Origin: Caenorhabditis elegans | Taxonomy: Eukaryota; Nematoda; Chromadorea; Rhabditida; Rhabditidae | DNA length: 64,000 bases | Assembly: GCF_000002985.6 (NCBI RefSeq) | Contig: NC_003282.8 | Location: 9,982,001-10,046,000 of the forward strand | Direction: 5' to 3' | In this document: one piece after another, positions 48,582-59,129 of the stretch | Layout of the letters: the number at the start of each line of letters is the position of its first letter | Position numbering within the stretch: position 1 is the stretch's first letter | Translations under genes and position numbers: made by a program | Notes under the pieces: model-generated | What the model was told of the DNA's origin: nothing | The model's input: only the letters and a program-made list of their open reading frames with translations | The model's database searches: none

Positions 48582-49689
48582 CTAGAAGTATAATAGAGCA
48601 AAGCAATTAATGAATAGAAAATCAATAAGTTCTATTCGTGGAGAAAGTTCACGTAGGCCAATATCACGGATTAACATTGCTAATTGGGGCGAACACGTCT
48701 CGCTCCAATTGGCACCTCCCCCCTTCATTGAAGAGTCACGAGTTCCTTGACGAAAGGACATCCGACCAGAAGCGTTGTGTGTACTTCCGTTGTGAGTGGC
48801 GGATTGACCGATTGGTTTAGAGATCGGTCCTCGGGTATTGCAGTTTCCATGTACAGCTGTAGAAGATCCTTTGACTCCACTGTTACTGGTTCTTCTCTTT
48901 TGACATAGTTCAATTTTGTTACGACTTCCACGAACACCACCAGTTGTAGAAAGAGAATTATCACCGGGAACTCTATCATAGTCATATCTATTGTTGCCCG
49001 GTACTTTTAGTTATCAATCATTACATAAAAGTAAATAGGAGTTGTCTGTCAGATCAAAAACTACGCTCACAATTTTTTGTTTCAATCGAATTCTTGAAAA
49101 CTTAAAAAGCAAAAACAAGAACTACGTGGTGTAGCAAAACTCACTCCGATTTTTCAGCATTACGACCATTTCCAGCATTGTCCAATGCAGCGTTGAGACC
49201 GGTATCTTAAATCACAGTCTTTGACGTTTCCATTGTTGGCAAGAACTTGTAAGTCGAGAAGGAACTTGTTGCAATTTCCAAAAGTCTTCACCAGGGAGTC
49301 TTTCGGTATCAAAAGAGTAATTTTCTCATTCGATTCGAACATGGGCATAATCGAACTACTCGTAGCGTCTCTTTTAATACATCGCTGCATACTGATAATT
49401 GCTGCGGTAACGCGCCCAAGATCTCCTTTGAATGTTATGTGTGCATTGAATTCGGCTGAAAACGTTTGTTGTTCATGTTGTAATAATCAAATAACGTACG
49501 AATTGTGTCATTGTCCTCCAAAATAATCATTGCTCCCAATCGGTCAGTCAGACGTTGAACTTCTCTCGCTATATCCAACTCGTTTTGTCTTAGAAGACAT
49601 TTTTTGTAAGCTAACTTGACACTAATTTCTTTCTTCTCCAATTTTGATTTTTTCACATTGAATACTTCGTCTTGCAGAACTCTTTTCAT
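48582..49689 (-). CDS. Unknown fast-evolving gene, possibly frame-damaged
   Basis: ATG 49689 follows a TTTTTACAG acceptor. Exon 49689-49500 encodes a basic helix-rich start (MKRVLQDEVFNVKKSKLEKK). A 44-base intron leads to exon 49455 (EFNAHITFKGDLGRV, SMQRCIKRDATSS). A phase-consistent model continues through exons ending 49292, then 49205-49145, then 49003-48582 (TAG), 278 residues. However, the supposed intron 49291-49206 also reads as good coding (VKTFGNCNKFLLDLQVLANN). After a one-base shift the next stretch reads TGLNAALDNAGNGRNAEKS. Either the gene is spliced as modelled or it carries a frameshift. The last exon is Gly/Ser/Asn/Arg-rich (NRYDYDRVPGDNSLSTTGG). I do not recognise the family. 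Confidence 0.45.
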
Positions 49690-49956
49690 ACTCTGTAAAA
49701 ACAAATTGTTTGTAACTACTATACATTCAATTAGACTTCTCAGGACAAATTAACCTGAAGAGCTCTCAGATTTGATTGTTTCTATGTATAACAGATAAAT
49801 GCGCCGCCTCATTTTGTTTTTTGTAATAATTGTTACCCATCTAATGTATTTTGACAGTTAAAAATTACATAGAAACATTTTCCGTCATCGAATCCCAAAT
49901 TTACCTACTCTCCCCCTCCCCTCCAGAGAAATCAAAGGTAAATAGGTCACGTAAAC

Positions 49957-50366
49957 CAGGGCTGTGCGGCAACCGGGATTTTCGGCAACCGGCAATTGCC
50001 GAAGTTGCCGAACCCGAAAATTTTCGGCAACCGGCAACTTTCGATTACCGAAATTTCGGGAAACTTTTCGGCAACCGGCCACCAAGTTTTAAAGATTTTT
50101 ATATTTTTGAGCGTTTTGGCAAAAAGTAATGGTCGTTTTCTCATTTACGGCGAAATATTATCATTTTTCAGGCTCTCCGAATGCTTTTTTTGAGCTACAG
50201 AATGTTTGACATTGATATCGGCAGTTACCGAAGTTGCCGAAAAAAGTTCGGCAATTGCCGAAGTTGCCGAACCCCAAAATTTTCGGCAACCGGCACTTGC
50301 CGAAGTTGCCGATTCCAAAAAATTTCGGCAACTGGCAACTCGGTTGCCGGTTGCCGCACAGCCCTG
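49957..50366. mobile_element. Palindromic MITE with CAGGGCTGTGCGGCAACC ends
   Basis: Left end CAGGGCTGTGCGGCAACCGG, right end its complement CCGGTTGCCGCACAGCCCTG, 410 bases in all. The arms are built of repeated TTCGGCAACCGGCAATTGCCGAAGTTGCC-like steps (longest runs near 49985-50060 and 50217-50340). No coding capacity. It is a nonautonomous DNA element of a dispersed worm type. Confidence 0.85.
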
Positions 50367-50955
50367 ACGTGAACGTGAATGTTTCTTTTTTTAATTCTTG
50401 TTTTTAGAGCACTTTAACGTTGATGAAAACTAATGGTTCATATGAAAAAATGTTCACCCTATCAGCCTTTTCTCACTCAAACCCCCTCGACCTTGCCAAG
50501 GAGGGTCGTTTTTGAAAATCAAAATGTTCAAAAAAATTGTCACAAAAATTGCAAAATATTGCTGACACTTTTTTTGAGCATTTATAACACGAGTTTAAGT
50601 GAACCAATTTGCGCTTTTTTTGTTGCTTCTTTCTGTTCCAAAAACATTGCCCTGTATGGTCATCTAATTGGGGTATCATGATTTAGCGGTTGTTATTCAC
50701 TCAAGCTTAAGAACCAGGTGTGAGGACCGCAGGCCAGAATACTCTTGGAAACTGTGGGCCGGCTTCAACCATATTCCAAGCAAAGCAGCCATTTTTTTCG
50801 GGCACATCCCATAACCGAAGGCCCTGCCGCACTAGTCGCCAATAATCGCGCGGAATAATTAAAGTTGTTGCGTAGAATTTCCATAATTTTCACATAAATA
50901 ATTGAGAGCCGGTTGGCTTTTATACTTAAAATTTTGTGATTCATCTTATCTGATA

Positions 50956-51131
50956 TCAATTTAAAATAGTGTGGCAGGTGATTAGGTGAGGCATCTGACC
51001 ATCCAATCTTTGCTCACGAATGCAGTAATCAATTGTGTGAATGCGATCGAAAATTTGTGGAGTGTTGAGCAAAGTATCCGGAGCCAACAGGAGAGCTAAA
51101 GTGCCCACACCCCAGGCTCTCCCGTTTTTTG
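50956..51131 (-). pseudogene. Lone terminal exon, gene relic
   Basis: A CAATTTCAG acceptor at 51132-51133 (minus) opens a frame of 57 residues ending TGA at 50956. It reads NGRAWGVGTLALLLAPDTLL, then NTPQIFDRIHTIDYCIREQ. It looks coding and structured, but no partner exon or start was found in the 230 bases up to the next gene, which runs the other way. The rest of 49690-51362 shows only repeats. Confidence 0.4.
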
Positions 51132-51362
51132 CTGAAATTGCAGAAGTTGAGCTAATTTTTTTTGAAATTTAAAAAATTAGGTAATTTGTAAACACGATAT
51201 TTCGGGTAAAAACACTTTTTTAAACTTTTGGGTTTTCATTCTGGCAAAAAAAACGTGGTCACACTTCTAATTATCACGTTTAATCTTCCCCTCCCCCTCT
51301 CTCACTTTAAATAAAAAAGGAAAAAAAAGAGAAATATTCAATTATTTCTATTGTTTATCATC

Positions 51363-52005
51363 ATGGATGTCTTCGATATTTTGATAAGTCAATATTGGAC
51401 ATTCCTGTCTGTTTTTCTGGTGAGTTTTAAAACCTTTTAGATATTGTTTTTACACAGTAGATGTGTTGGCATCATGCGCACATCGAAAATTGAATGTGTA
51501 AAGAATCCGTTATAATTTCAGAAAGTCTGTAAAATTATAACTAAACTTAACATTTCAGATTAGCATTTTAATGACAATTTGTGGCGGAAAAGTGCGCAGA
51601 CAAAACTCGAAACCATCGAACGAAGACCAACAACAGCAACCTGTGTCTGAGCCAAACTACGATAAAACTCAAGATATCCAAACAGTTGAACTTCAAGAGG
51701 ATCCACTTGCAAATGTTCGTCTTCTAACACCAACACTTCCTGGTGGATGTAATGATGAGAATGCGGCAAAAGAAGCTGCGCTCCGTCATAAAACCAATCA
51801 ATACTTCCCAAAGTGGGAAATCCAAACACGGAGAATAACGAATGGGACCACGAAGGAAGAGATGAAGAAGATGGTTGCGCAATTGCCACAACATCCGAAA
51901 CAACGGTACAGGAAGGAGTTGAGAGTTCCCGTGTTGGATAAGAGAAACGAAAAATGGAAAGAGTTAGTTTATCACAATTACAGATTTCAACGCGAAGATG
52001 CCTAA
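51363..52005 (+). CDS. Small membrane-anchored protein, 167 residues
   Basis: Exons 51363-51419 and 51559-52005 (TAA) join in phase 0. The intron splits a hydrophobic N-terminal segment, DILISQYWTFLSVFL then ISILMTICGG, which forms one transmembrane helix. It is followed by a basic, Gln-rich stretch (KVRRQNSKPSNEDQQQQP). The C-terminal part is charged (HKTNQYFPKWEIQTRRI, KEEMKKMVAQLPQHPKQRYR). The topology suggests a single-pass protein with a cytosolic tail. No known family recognised. It sits among sperm-type genes, so sperm expression is a guess. Confidence 0.6.
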
Positions 52006-52337
52006 GCCTTAGCCAATGCCTACGCCTAAGCTGATATATCTTCATGCCTACATGCCTGCCTACATGCCTACATTCTTTTCTGATTTCCCGCTACCTGCCC
52101 TCGACCACCTGCTACTTCCCGGATAATCCTCTCGAAAGAAGTGTCTGCCTGCTTAGTGCCTACAAAGCGTAACTTTCCTGGAAGGCAGCACTTTTTTCAG
52201 AAGCCTTCTGATTTCACCCTAGTTTTGTATTGAGAGATGTTTAAGATACTGTCAATAATTGCCTAGAAATTGCCTAAGATAACCATTCGAGCTCGGCATG
52301 CGTGCCTGCCTATCTACCTACAATTGCAATTCTCAAT

Positions 52338-52487
52338 TTCAGCGCCCATGTTCATTGGCGAGAGACTGGTTTGGCCTTTATTATCCGAAGCAATGATGCA
52401 TGCCGATCGAAAGATGATGGAGGTTGTGACACGATCGATAGCCAAAATAGTAAAGAAGACCAGGAAAGATCGAAGGTTTGAATCAAT
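52338..52487 (+). other. Possible upstream exon of the basic protein
   Basis: After a CAATTTCAG acceptor one frame reads HVHWRETGLAFIIRSNDACR and reaches a GTTTGA donor in phase 0, which joins in frame to the next exon at 52526. Another frame has an ATG and reads MFIGERLVWPLLSEAMMHAD but does not join in frame. Which is used, if any, is open. The rest of 52006-52337 shows only CCTACATGCC-type repeat words. Confidence 0.25.
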
Positions 52488-52537
52488 TATTATTCATATG
52501 TGAAAAAATCTTGAAAATCTTCCAGGTGAACTCTGAA

Positions 52538-52804
52538 ATGCCGTTGTCCGACAAGAAGCCCGACCGAAAACCGCAAGAAACACCTCGTCGCAGCAAACAA
52601 CGGACTCCTGGTCCAATGATGCCTACTCAAAAATCATCCAAAAAATCAGCAAAAGAACGGAAATTGGAGCCAACTCAGGAGGAGACCATGAAGAGCGGCG
52701 GCGGTGGTGCAAAATCGGGACGAACTACTCCAAAGACAGCTGGAATGGCAACTGCAAATGCACCTTCGAATACAGAATCTGGAAAGTCGGTGTTTTCTGT
52801 TTGA
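52538..52804 (+). CDS. Small Lys/Ser/Thr-rich basic protein, 88 residues
   Basis: ATG 52538 lies 12 bases after a CTTCCAG acceptor, so it may be trans-spliced. The protein MPLSDKKPDRKPQETPRR continues KKSAKERKLEPTQEE, then a GGGGAKSGRTTPKTAG stretch. It is disordered, very basic and has no hydrophobic core. Such proteins are common in worm sperm gene clusters, and here it precedes SSP copy C. Function unknown. Confidence 0.55.
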   Translation: MPLSDKKPDRKPQETPRRSKQRTPGPMMPTQKSSKKSAKERKLEPTQEETMKSGGGGAKSGRTTPKTAGMATANAPSNTESGKSVFSV

Positions 52805-53586
52805 TTGTGATAATCTTGAATAATGGGATTTTGTTTAAATTGTTTTTTTTCAATTCAATTCAACAATAATTCAACAATAACAACAAAGTGAAGAAAGGGG
52901 AAAAATCAACAAAATAACAAAAAATTGATTCACACAACCAATGAAACGTTCTTCCCATCAGTAACCGCCGCACATTTTTGAAGTTTCTCATTTAAAATCG
53001 ACTTGCACCAGCTGCGGAGAGCTCTTCAATTATGGCTTTTTCAGCTTTTTTCGTGGCAGCTGTTTCCTTCTTTACCGCTACGGCTGCTTCTTTTGGAGAC
53101 TGGAAATTTTTTTATGAAATGTCTTCCCGTGAAAAAGTGTTCATTGTATTTTTCGAATATCCGCTGCAACCGGGTACTCCTTTCTTGACAAAAAAAATCG
53201 CGTATCTCAAAGTAACTCCTTTAGTGTCTATTAGTCAACAACTCAAGTAATTCCGAACCTTTAAAAGTGACATTCCAACTGAACACGTCATTGTTAGTTG
53301 ACGCCAGTTAGCGGTGAATTTTTCATGTTATAGAAAATATATTTAATGACTTATTTATTTTAAATCCTTATATACATCGGAAAAAAACCTTTTTAAATTT
53401 ACAAAAATATTTTTTTTTCTATATTTTTATTTTTTCCTTAACCTCTTCCACGTCTTCTCGAGAGCGTAAATAACTTTTAAAAAACTATATTTTCAAAAGG
53501 GAGCAGACAGTTGATATTAACAAACCTTTTTAAATTTACAAAAATATTTAAAATCAAAAGTTCACGAAAGGTCACTGGTTCATCTT

Positions 53587-53637
53587 GATAACGACTGCTA
53601 TTCAGTTTATACAACTTTAACATAAAGTTTCAAAAAG
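53587..53637 (+). promoter_or_regulatory. SSP copy C promoter, TATA-like element deleted
   Basis: GATAA (53587-53591) is kept. The 17 bases that hold TATAAATA in copies A and B are missing: GCTA is followed directly by TTCAGTTT. The ATG is at 53638. Confidence 0.75.
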
Positions 53638-53967
53638 ATGTCTCTGACGGCCGATCCACCAGCGTGCACTGTTCCAGCTGCTGGAGGTGCTTCTACCCAC
53701 AAACTTGTCAATGCTGGAGCTGAGAAGATGATCTTCAAGATCAAGTCTTCAAACAACAACGAATACCGCATCACTCCGGTCTTTGGATTCGTTGATCCAT
53801 CTGGTTCAAAGGACATCACAATCACTCGTACTGCTGGAGCACCAAAAGAAGACAAGCTTGTTGTTCACTTTGCCGCTGCTCCGGCTGATGCAACTGATGC
53901 CCAAGCTGCGTTTGCTGCCATCACTCCAGCTGGAACCATTACAATTCCAATGTCGGCAACGGCTTAG
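53638..53967 (+). CDS. Sperm-specific class P (SSP) MSP-fold protein, copy C
   Basis: Intronless, 109 residues, translation identical to copies A and B. Silent sites are closer to copy A in places (for example GGTGCTTCTACC). The 3' flank matches copy A up to about 54285, past the point where copy B diverges. The 5' flank matches copy B from about 53190. The promoter has lost the TATA-like box, so this copy may be weak or silent despite an intact frame. Confidence 0.9.
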   Translation: MSLTADPPACTVPAAGGASTHKLVNAGAEKMIFKIKSSNNNEYRITPVFGFVDPSGSKDITITRTAGAPKEDKLVVHFAAAPADATDAQAAFAAITPAGTITIPMSATA

Positions 53968-54695
53968 ACGTTTAAATCGACGAGTATGATGAGACATTTT
54001 GGAAAAAAGAGATTTGAATGTTTTGAATGAAATATTTGAATTGAAGTTTTTGGTTTTTATTATTTCACATTTGTTTCTTACTAGAACTGCTTAGTTTCAA
54101 TAAGAAATCAAAGAATTTATCATAATTGTGGCTGAGAAAGTGCCCACTAAATATTTTAACCAGGAAATTGGCAGAGAAAGTGTCGAATCGACTGTAGTTG
54201 TGGAAGTTCACTAGATCATAATTCTAAGATCTCCGCTGCAACTACGTTCACCCGTTCGCCTTTTAATCACATTCGGATTGGTGCCCGTAGCTAACTTGGA
54301 AAAGTTATTAAATTAATAATTTAATTTAGACGGTGGCATTGGTGAAATGCTGTCTGTACATTTCTTCTCAATTCTGAATTCTGAATTTCTGAGCAATTTA
54401 ATTGCCCGTAATTCATAAATTTCTGAATATGAGTAGTTTGACGGGAATAATCACAGATGCGATAACCATTTCTACACACAGACATAAAACTCAATATTCA
54501 GGTGAAAGCCACATTAGGAAATACTGTCTTAGGAGTCGGTGGAAGAAAACGATAGCTTCCTGCAAAACATAGAGCTCGTCCGGTAGAGGCACACAAACTT
54601 GAGCTTTATTACAATATTATCTATTAGACGTAATAAACACTTTCAAACATATTTTATTAGAGTTCATTTGTAACCAAAGAAATTTATTCAGTATT
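53968..54695. other. 3' block of SSP copy C and spacer
   Basis: 53968-54285 is duplicated downstream of copy A (reverse, 40009-40330). 54286-54695 is plain spacer with no gene seen. Confidence 0.6.
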
Positions 54696-55066
54696 CTACA
54701 TATTCATTAGAGCGAAATTCTTTGGCAATCCTTGAACTCCATGATATTTCAACTGTGAAATTTGGCGATCGAATGGACAGAGAATTGTTTCTTTTGGACG
54801 AAATGACCAGCGCAATCAGTGCAGATTGTGTGGTCACAGGCTGAAAATAATAATAGTAGGTATAACGCATTGGAGAACTCACGAAGAACACGTGGCGCTC
54901 GCATCGCATCTTCTCTGTATGGAGCAGCACAGATCTCACAAATTCTGCAATCAAAAGGTTCTCCATTTTCTTCCTCCATATTGAACACCATCTTTCTCAT
55001 TTGGTCAAGCCATTTCAATCGATATGAATCAGTTTTCTCTCGTTCTGTGTTGAGAGCTTCTTTCAT
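54696..55066 (-). pseudogene. RING-finger protein gene with a frameshift
   Basis: Exon 1 (55066-54883) encodes a coiled-coil end (ALNTEREKTDSYRLKWLDQM) and the first RING cysteines (FDCRICEICAAPYRED). After a GTGAGT/TTTTCAG intron, exon 2 from 54840 supplies CDHTICTDCAGHFVQ. In this frame the protein runs into VHSIAKFHS and stops at 54749 without the last RING cysteines. One base away, the frame reads ETILCPFDRQISQLKYHG, then LPKNFALMNM and a stop at 54696. That is the expected end of this RING family (LCPFDR, LPKNFAL). The shift lies at an A-run near 54788-54796. So the gene is broken, unless the reference has an error. A 9-base AGCCCTTTGC repeat lies just upstream (55085-55125). Confidence 0.65.
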
Positions 55067-55451
55067 TTCTTTTCTCTCTCTGCCCTTGCAGCCCTTCGCA
55101 GCCCTTTGCAGCCCTTTGCAGCCCAGCTTCTTCCCAGTTCAGTTTTTCGCAGCCCTTTAGCAACATCAACCCAATTTATATTCAGTTTTATGAAAATTGG
55201 CACGGGATATTATTGATACTGTTGCTACGGGGCTGCGTGGGGCTGCTGCCTAAGCAGCCCTACAGCTGACAATCAGATAATAGTTTCTGCCAGTTTTATA
55301 TCAAACAAATCTTATCTTTTTATTGTGAATTTTTTGATGACGACGTGTGAAATCTCAGTTTACCCCACAACTATTTCCTTTATTTCCTATGCAAAAAATA
55401 TAAAAACTATTCATTATCTATAAAATTTATTCTGACTGCTGATCGATGGCT

Positions 55452-55628
55452 CTAACGAGATGGTGTGTTCATCAATGACTTCATTGTCGATTTCTTTGCC
55501 GCGTTTCTGTTCGATTCGGAACGCTTAGCAGCAGCCGACGCAGCCTCCGATGATCTACGATCTTCACTTGATGCCCCACCACGTCGATCGTCAGAGTTGT
55601 CCTCATTCGATTTGACATCACGAGCCAT
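55452..55628 (-). CDS. Small Ser/Lys-rich ORF, 58 residues
   Basis: ATG 55628 to TAG 55452, reading MARDVKSNEDNSDDRRGG, then SSEAASAAAKRSESNRNAAK. It is polar and basic with no hydrophobic core. It begins 23 bases after the end of the kinase frame on the same strand. It could be a separate small gene in an operon or a leftover of the kinase C-terminus. Codon use looks coding. 55067-55451 holds only AGCCC repeats and spacer. Confidence 0.4.
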   Translation of the reverse strand: MARDVKSNEDNSDDRRGGASSEDRRSSEAASAAAKRSESNRNAAKKSTMKSLMNTPSR

Positions 55629-55650
55629 CTTCTGTTCCTTCTGTAATGGT

Positions 55651-57041
55651 TCATTTATCTAGTTGTTTATATGGAGATCTAACCGGGATAAGTGTTGATC
55701 TTCTCGGAAAAACATTCTCATAAGAGTTGCTCTTCTCACAGTTTGGAATCCCCTGATCCCTGTTGTCAGCCTTGACCAATAGAGCAAGACGGACTGCCGA
55801 GGAGTCTTCGTTTCTGAAATTAATTTTTCATTTTAGAAATTTTTCCGGAACTTACTCAGCAGCTCTCTTGTAATCAGCTGCAGTTATAACGTCAGAAATC
55901 TTCTGTCCGTTGTGACGAACTGCTCCATTTCAAAACAGCGGACGGAAGAAGTCGTCCTGAAGTAGCTGCTTGCCATGAAGACGCTTCTCGGGAGTATAGA
56001 CAAGGATTCGCTTGATGAACTGAAGCTGATCCGGAGTAATTTCGGTCACAAGCTAAAAGAAATGAGTTTTCTCCTAGTCAGTCAGAATATTCGTACTCTT
56101 TGAAGTCCAAATCCTTTAGTAAATTTCCACAACTCGTTCTCCAATCTTTCTCCTTTCATCGCAAGAATATCTTGCTCAGTGGGGACTCCAAAGCAGCGGC
56201 AGTAGAGCTTCATCTGTTGAGCACTGTCTCTACCCGGAAAAACCACGCGGCGCTTCACCATTTCCGCCATGATGCATCCAGCGGACCAAACATCTGGAGT
56301 TCATAAAACCTGCTCGTACTGAATCGAGGATATTAACTTACCAACTGTGCAATTGTATTCCATGGCCTTCTGTAGCAACTCGGGCGGTCTGTAAAATCGG
56401 GTGACCTGATAGTGGTTGTTCGCCTTCCCCTTCACGATGATCTTGACAGACCCGAAGTCACTGATCTTCAAGAATCCGGTGTCATGATCCACCAAAATGT
56501 TCACCGGCTTCAAGTCTCGATGCACAACTCTGTGTTCCTCCAGGTATTTTAGACCAGAAAAAATTTGCCATGTGTAGAGGCGAATGTCGAGGTCGGTGAG
56601 CTTCTGACGAATCACCTCGGCCAAAGTGTTCGGCATGTAGTCAAAGACATAGGATTCGCAGACCTGGAAAATCAGGAACTAGGGCTCTGGAAACGTGCTT
56701 CTAGCAAACCTTTGTACCATAGCTGTGGCTGAACGCGAAGATCATATGAATCACATTTTTGTGCTTTGTTCGTTCACGGCCCGTCAAGAATATGAACTCG
56801 AAATTGCGTTCGCCCTTTTCCGGCCAGCTCTTCTTGATGGCAATATTTTTCTCGTGTGGCTCACGGAGGATCCCTTTGTAGACGTTACTAAAGACACCAC
56901 ATGAATGAAGATGCACTTCCTCTATTTTCAGCATGACTTTTTTATTGTCAGCCGGCATTTCATAAGCTTCCTGAAATAGTCATCTTTGCATATGTAAATC
57001 CTTAGAAAAGACTGACTCACCTGCTCAACTGTAACACTCAT
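55651..57041 (-). CDS. GSK3-like protein kinase with in-frame TGA
   Basis: Exons 57041-57021, 56970-56710, 56663-56342, 56293-56097, 56052-55856 and 55813-55651 (TGA) keep phase throughout. The kinase has the Lys motif IAIKKSW, HRDLKPVNIL, SDFGSVK, an RFYRPPELL activation-segment end like GSK3, DVWSAGCIMAEM, and TPEKRLHGKQLL near the C-lobe end. It belongs to the worm-expanded GSK3-like group often made in sperm. The glycine loop is degenerate (LHSCGVFSNVY). A TGA at 55930-55932, right after FFRPLF, cuts the product at about 279 residues. The frame stays open behind it (NGAVRHNGQKISDV, AADYKRAAE) and splices in phase to a last exon (NEDSSAVRLALLVKADNRD). So the stop is either recent or read through. 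Confidence 0.75.
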
Positions 57042-57319
57042 CTTCTTTTAACCCGCTACAGCTTTTTAGTAAAACAATCAGGAAATAAATAAGTAGTGAT
57101 TATTTTTTTGAATTTTTTGAACAGCCTTTTTCTGTTGTTTTTTTTTGATGTAAATTAGAATGACGTGTTAGATATTTATAGTTTCACGAGAAATTAATTA
57201 ATCCTCAGAGAAGTTTCAAATGAAAAGAACAAAACTAGGGAACCGTCAAAAGGAACCCATTGAAATAGCATATGAGAATTATTCCATTTGGTGTCTGGGA
57301 GAATTTTCATAATTCACTT

Positions 57320-57617
57320 TGGAAGATCATATCTACGCGGAAATTGTTTTAATAAAAAAGTCGTCAACTGAAAAGCTGTTGATCTTATTGTCAAGAACAA
57401 GTTTGTAGTTGAAAGTTTTCAACCGAAAAATGTTTTTTTTTCAAGTTAATAGCATTTAAAAACAGTCACAGTTGCTTTTAAACGTGCTTTTATCTCAAAC
57501 AATAATTTTTTTGGTAAAAAAACTTTCAACAACAAACTTGTTCTTTTCAAAAAAATCAACAACCTGCTTCTTAATAATTTTTTAATAAAAAATGTTTCCG
57601 CGGAGATATGAGCTTCC
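57320..57617. repeat. Inverted-repeat element in spacer
   Basis: Left end GGAAGATCATATCTACGCGG (57320) pairs with CCGCGGAGATATGAGCTTCC (ending 57617). Inner parts GAACAAGTTTGTAGTTGAAAG and CTTTCAACAACAAACTTGTTC also pair. About 298 bases, no coding. The rest of 57042-57843 shows nothing. Confidence 0.75.
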
Positions 57618-57843
57618 GAATTGAGTTTTGAAAATTGACCTTTTAGTGCTTTGTTACAGTGACATTTTCGCAACTTTTGAGAGCTCGACCTGAGCTTGGT
57701 TCTGGAGTTTGGCAGCTGAAAATTTATAAGAAGTCGTTAACCATAAACTGTCGAATGAAATAGGTCTCGTATATTAAAGTTAATTCATAGAAAGCTTCGT
57801 GACAAGAACAAGAATAATTTTTTAAAGAACTTAATATCTAAAA

Positions 57844-58791
57844 TTAAAATGGCATAGGTGTGAGTTTTCGTTCAAATAAACCTCCTTGATGTGAAGTATT
57901 CAGTCGTTCAATGCTATCCACAATATCCGTTGCCGACTCCTCCACCTACAAAAATTAAAATGAGAGAGGACAGTTTCAAATATTTTTAACCGTTATTTCT
58001 GCATCTGAACCTCCCATTTCAGTGAGCACCCAACCTGGATGAATAGTTGCAATTAAAACAGGAATGTTCAGAGTTCTGAAGTCAGAAGCAAGTGACCTGG
58101 CGAAACTAAGCATTGCCACTTTGCTCATTTTGTAGGCAATTGAAACGTCGTTTACAGTAGGTGTACCATTCAAAAACTGAGAAGAGCAATCGGATCCAAT
58201 GTTCAGAATTGCAGCGCGACTAGCCGAAAGTCCGGTTATGTGAGTGTGAGCAGCTGCTTTTTTGAGAAGAGGAAGGAATAACTAAAATTATTTGATTAGA
58301 AATAATTTTTTATTATATTTTTTGGTGTTCATTTTCAAACTGATATTTTTAAAGAAACAATCACTGTCATACCTGAGAAGCCATCAAAGAGCCAACAGCA
58401 TTTACATCGAAACACTTCAAAGATGCCTTTCTACTGGGAGAATCCGTCGTTTCGTATAACTCATAGCAACCAGCATTATTGATAAGTAAATTGAGTCCAC
58501 GGTCCCCGACGAGACTTTCAACTTGTTTCACGGAGTTTGCCAATCTCTCATCATTTGCCACGTCTACAGTAATTGCATGAAGTCGGTTATCAGCTTTAGC
58601 AAGTTCTCGGAGTTCCTCAAAAATCGAATTTTAAATCGTTAAGGAATTTATGAAAATATTACATTAGCTGCCTCGAGGTTTCTAGCTCCAGCAATTATTA
58701 CTTCAATTTCGGAAACTTTCAAAAGTTTGCGCACAATTCCCAAACCAATTCCTCGATTGGCTCCAGTGATGAAAACAGTCTTCGGAGCCAT
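57844..58791 (-). CDS. Short-chain dehydrogenase/reductase, intact copy
   Basis: Exons 58791-58663, 58615-58373, 58281-57991 and 57945-57844 (TAA) give 254 residues, the classical SDR length. The Rossmann loop is FITGANRGIG and the NNAG motif is LLINNAG. The active-site Ser lies in NIGSDCSS and the Tyr-Lys pair is YKMSK. IHPGWVLTEMGG closes the fold. It resembles the carbonyl-reductase/sniffer-type SDRs, NADP(H)-dependent enzymes of the cytosol, substrate unknown. The next gene upstream is a paralogue with the same four-exon layout, so the pair arose by tandem duplication. Confidence 0.88.
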
Positions 58792-59129
58792 TCAAAAAAA
58801 AAAATAAATTAGTGAAAGTATTATTTCTCGCAGTGAAACTTAAATACAGAAAAGTAATCAATGGTATTTTAATTGAATGTACAAACAATCAACATTCTCC
58901 TTCACTGTCGTCTTTGTGTCTCAAATCTTTCACACTATTTTCTTTTTGTCACAGACCACATGTGATCAGTTTGTTCTTCTTATTTTCTCAAAAAAGTAAA
59001 AGATCAAAACATTTTCAATTCGCTAAATATTTTCAAAATAATTTTTCATGGCTGTTACTATTAGTTAAAAAAATAATTTCAGAAAGGATTGAAAAGGAAG
59101 TCAAAATGTTATTGCTTTCTCTTGAAGAA

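Noticed and set aside
48640-48985. Plus-strand and second minus-strand frames here
   Set aside because: The Gly/Ser/Asn/Arg-rich minus frame links in phase with upstream exons, and the others are shadows of it.
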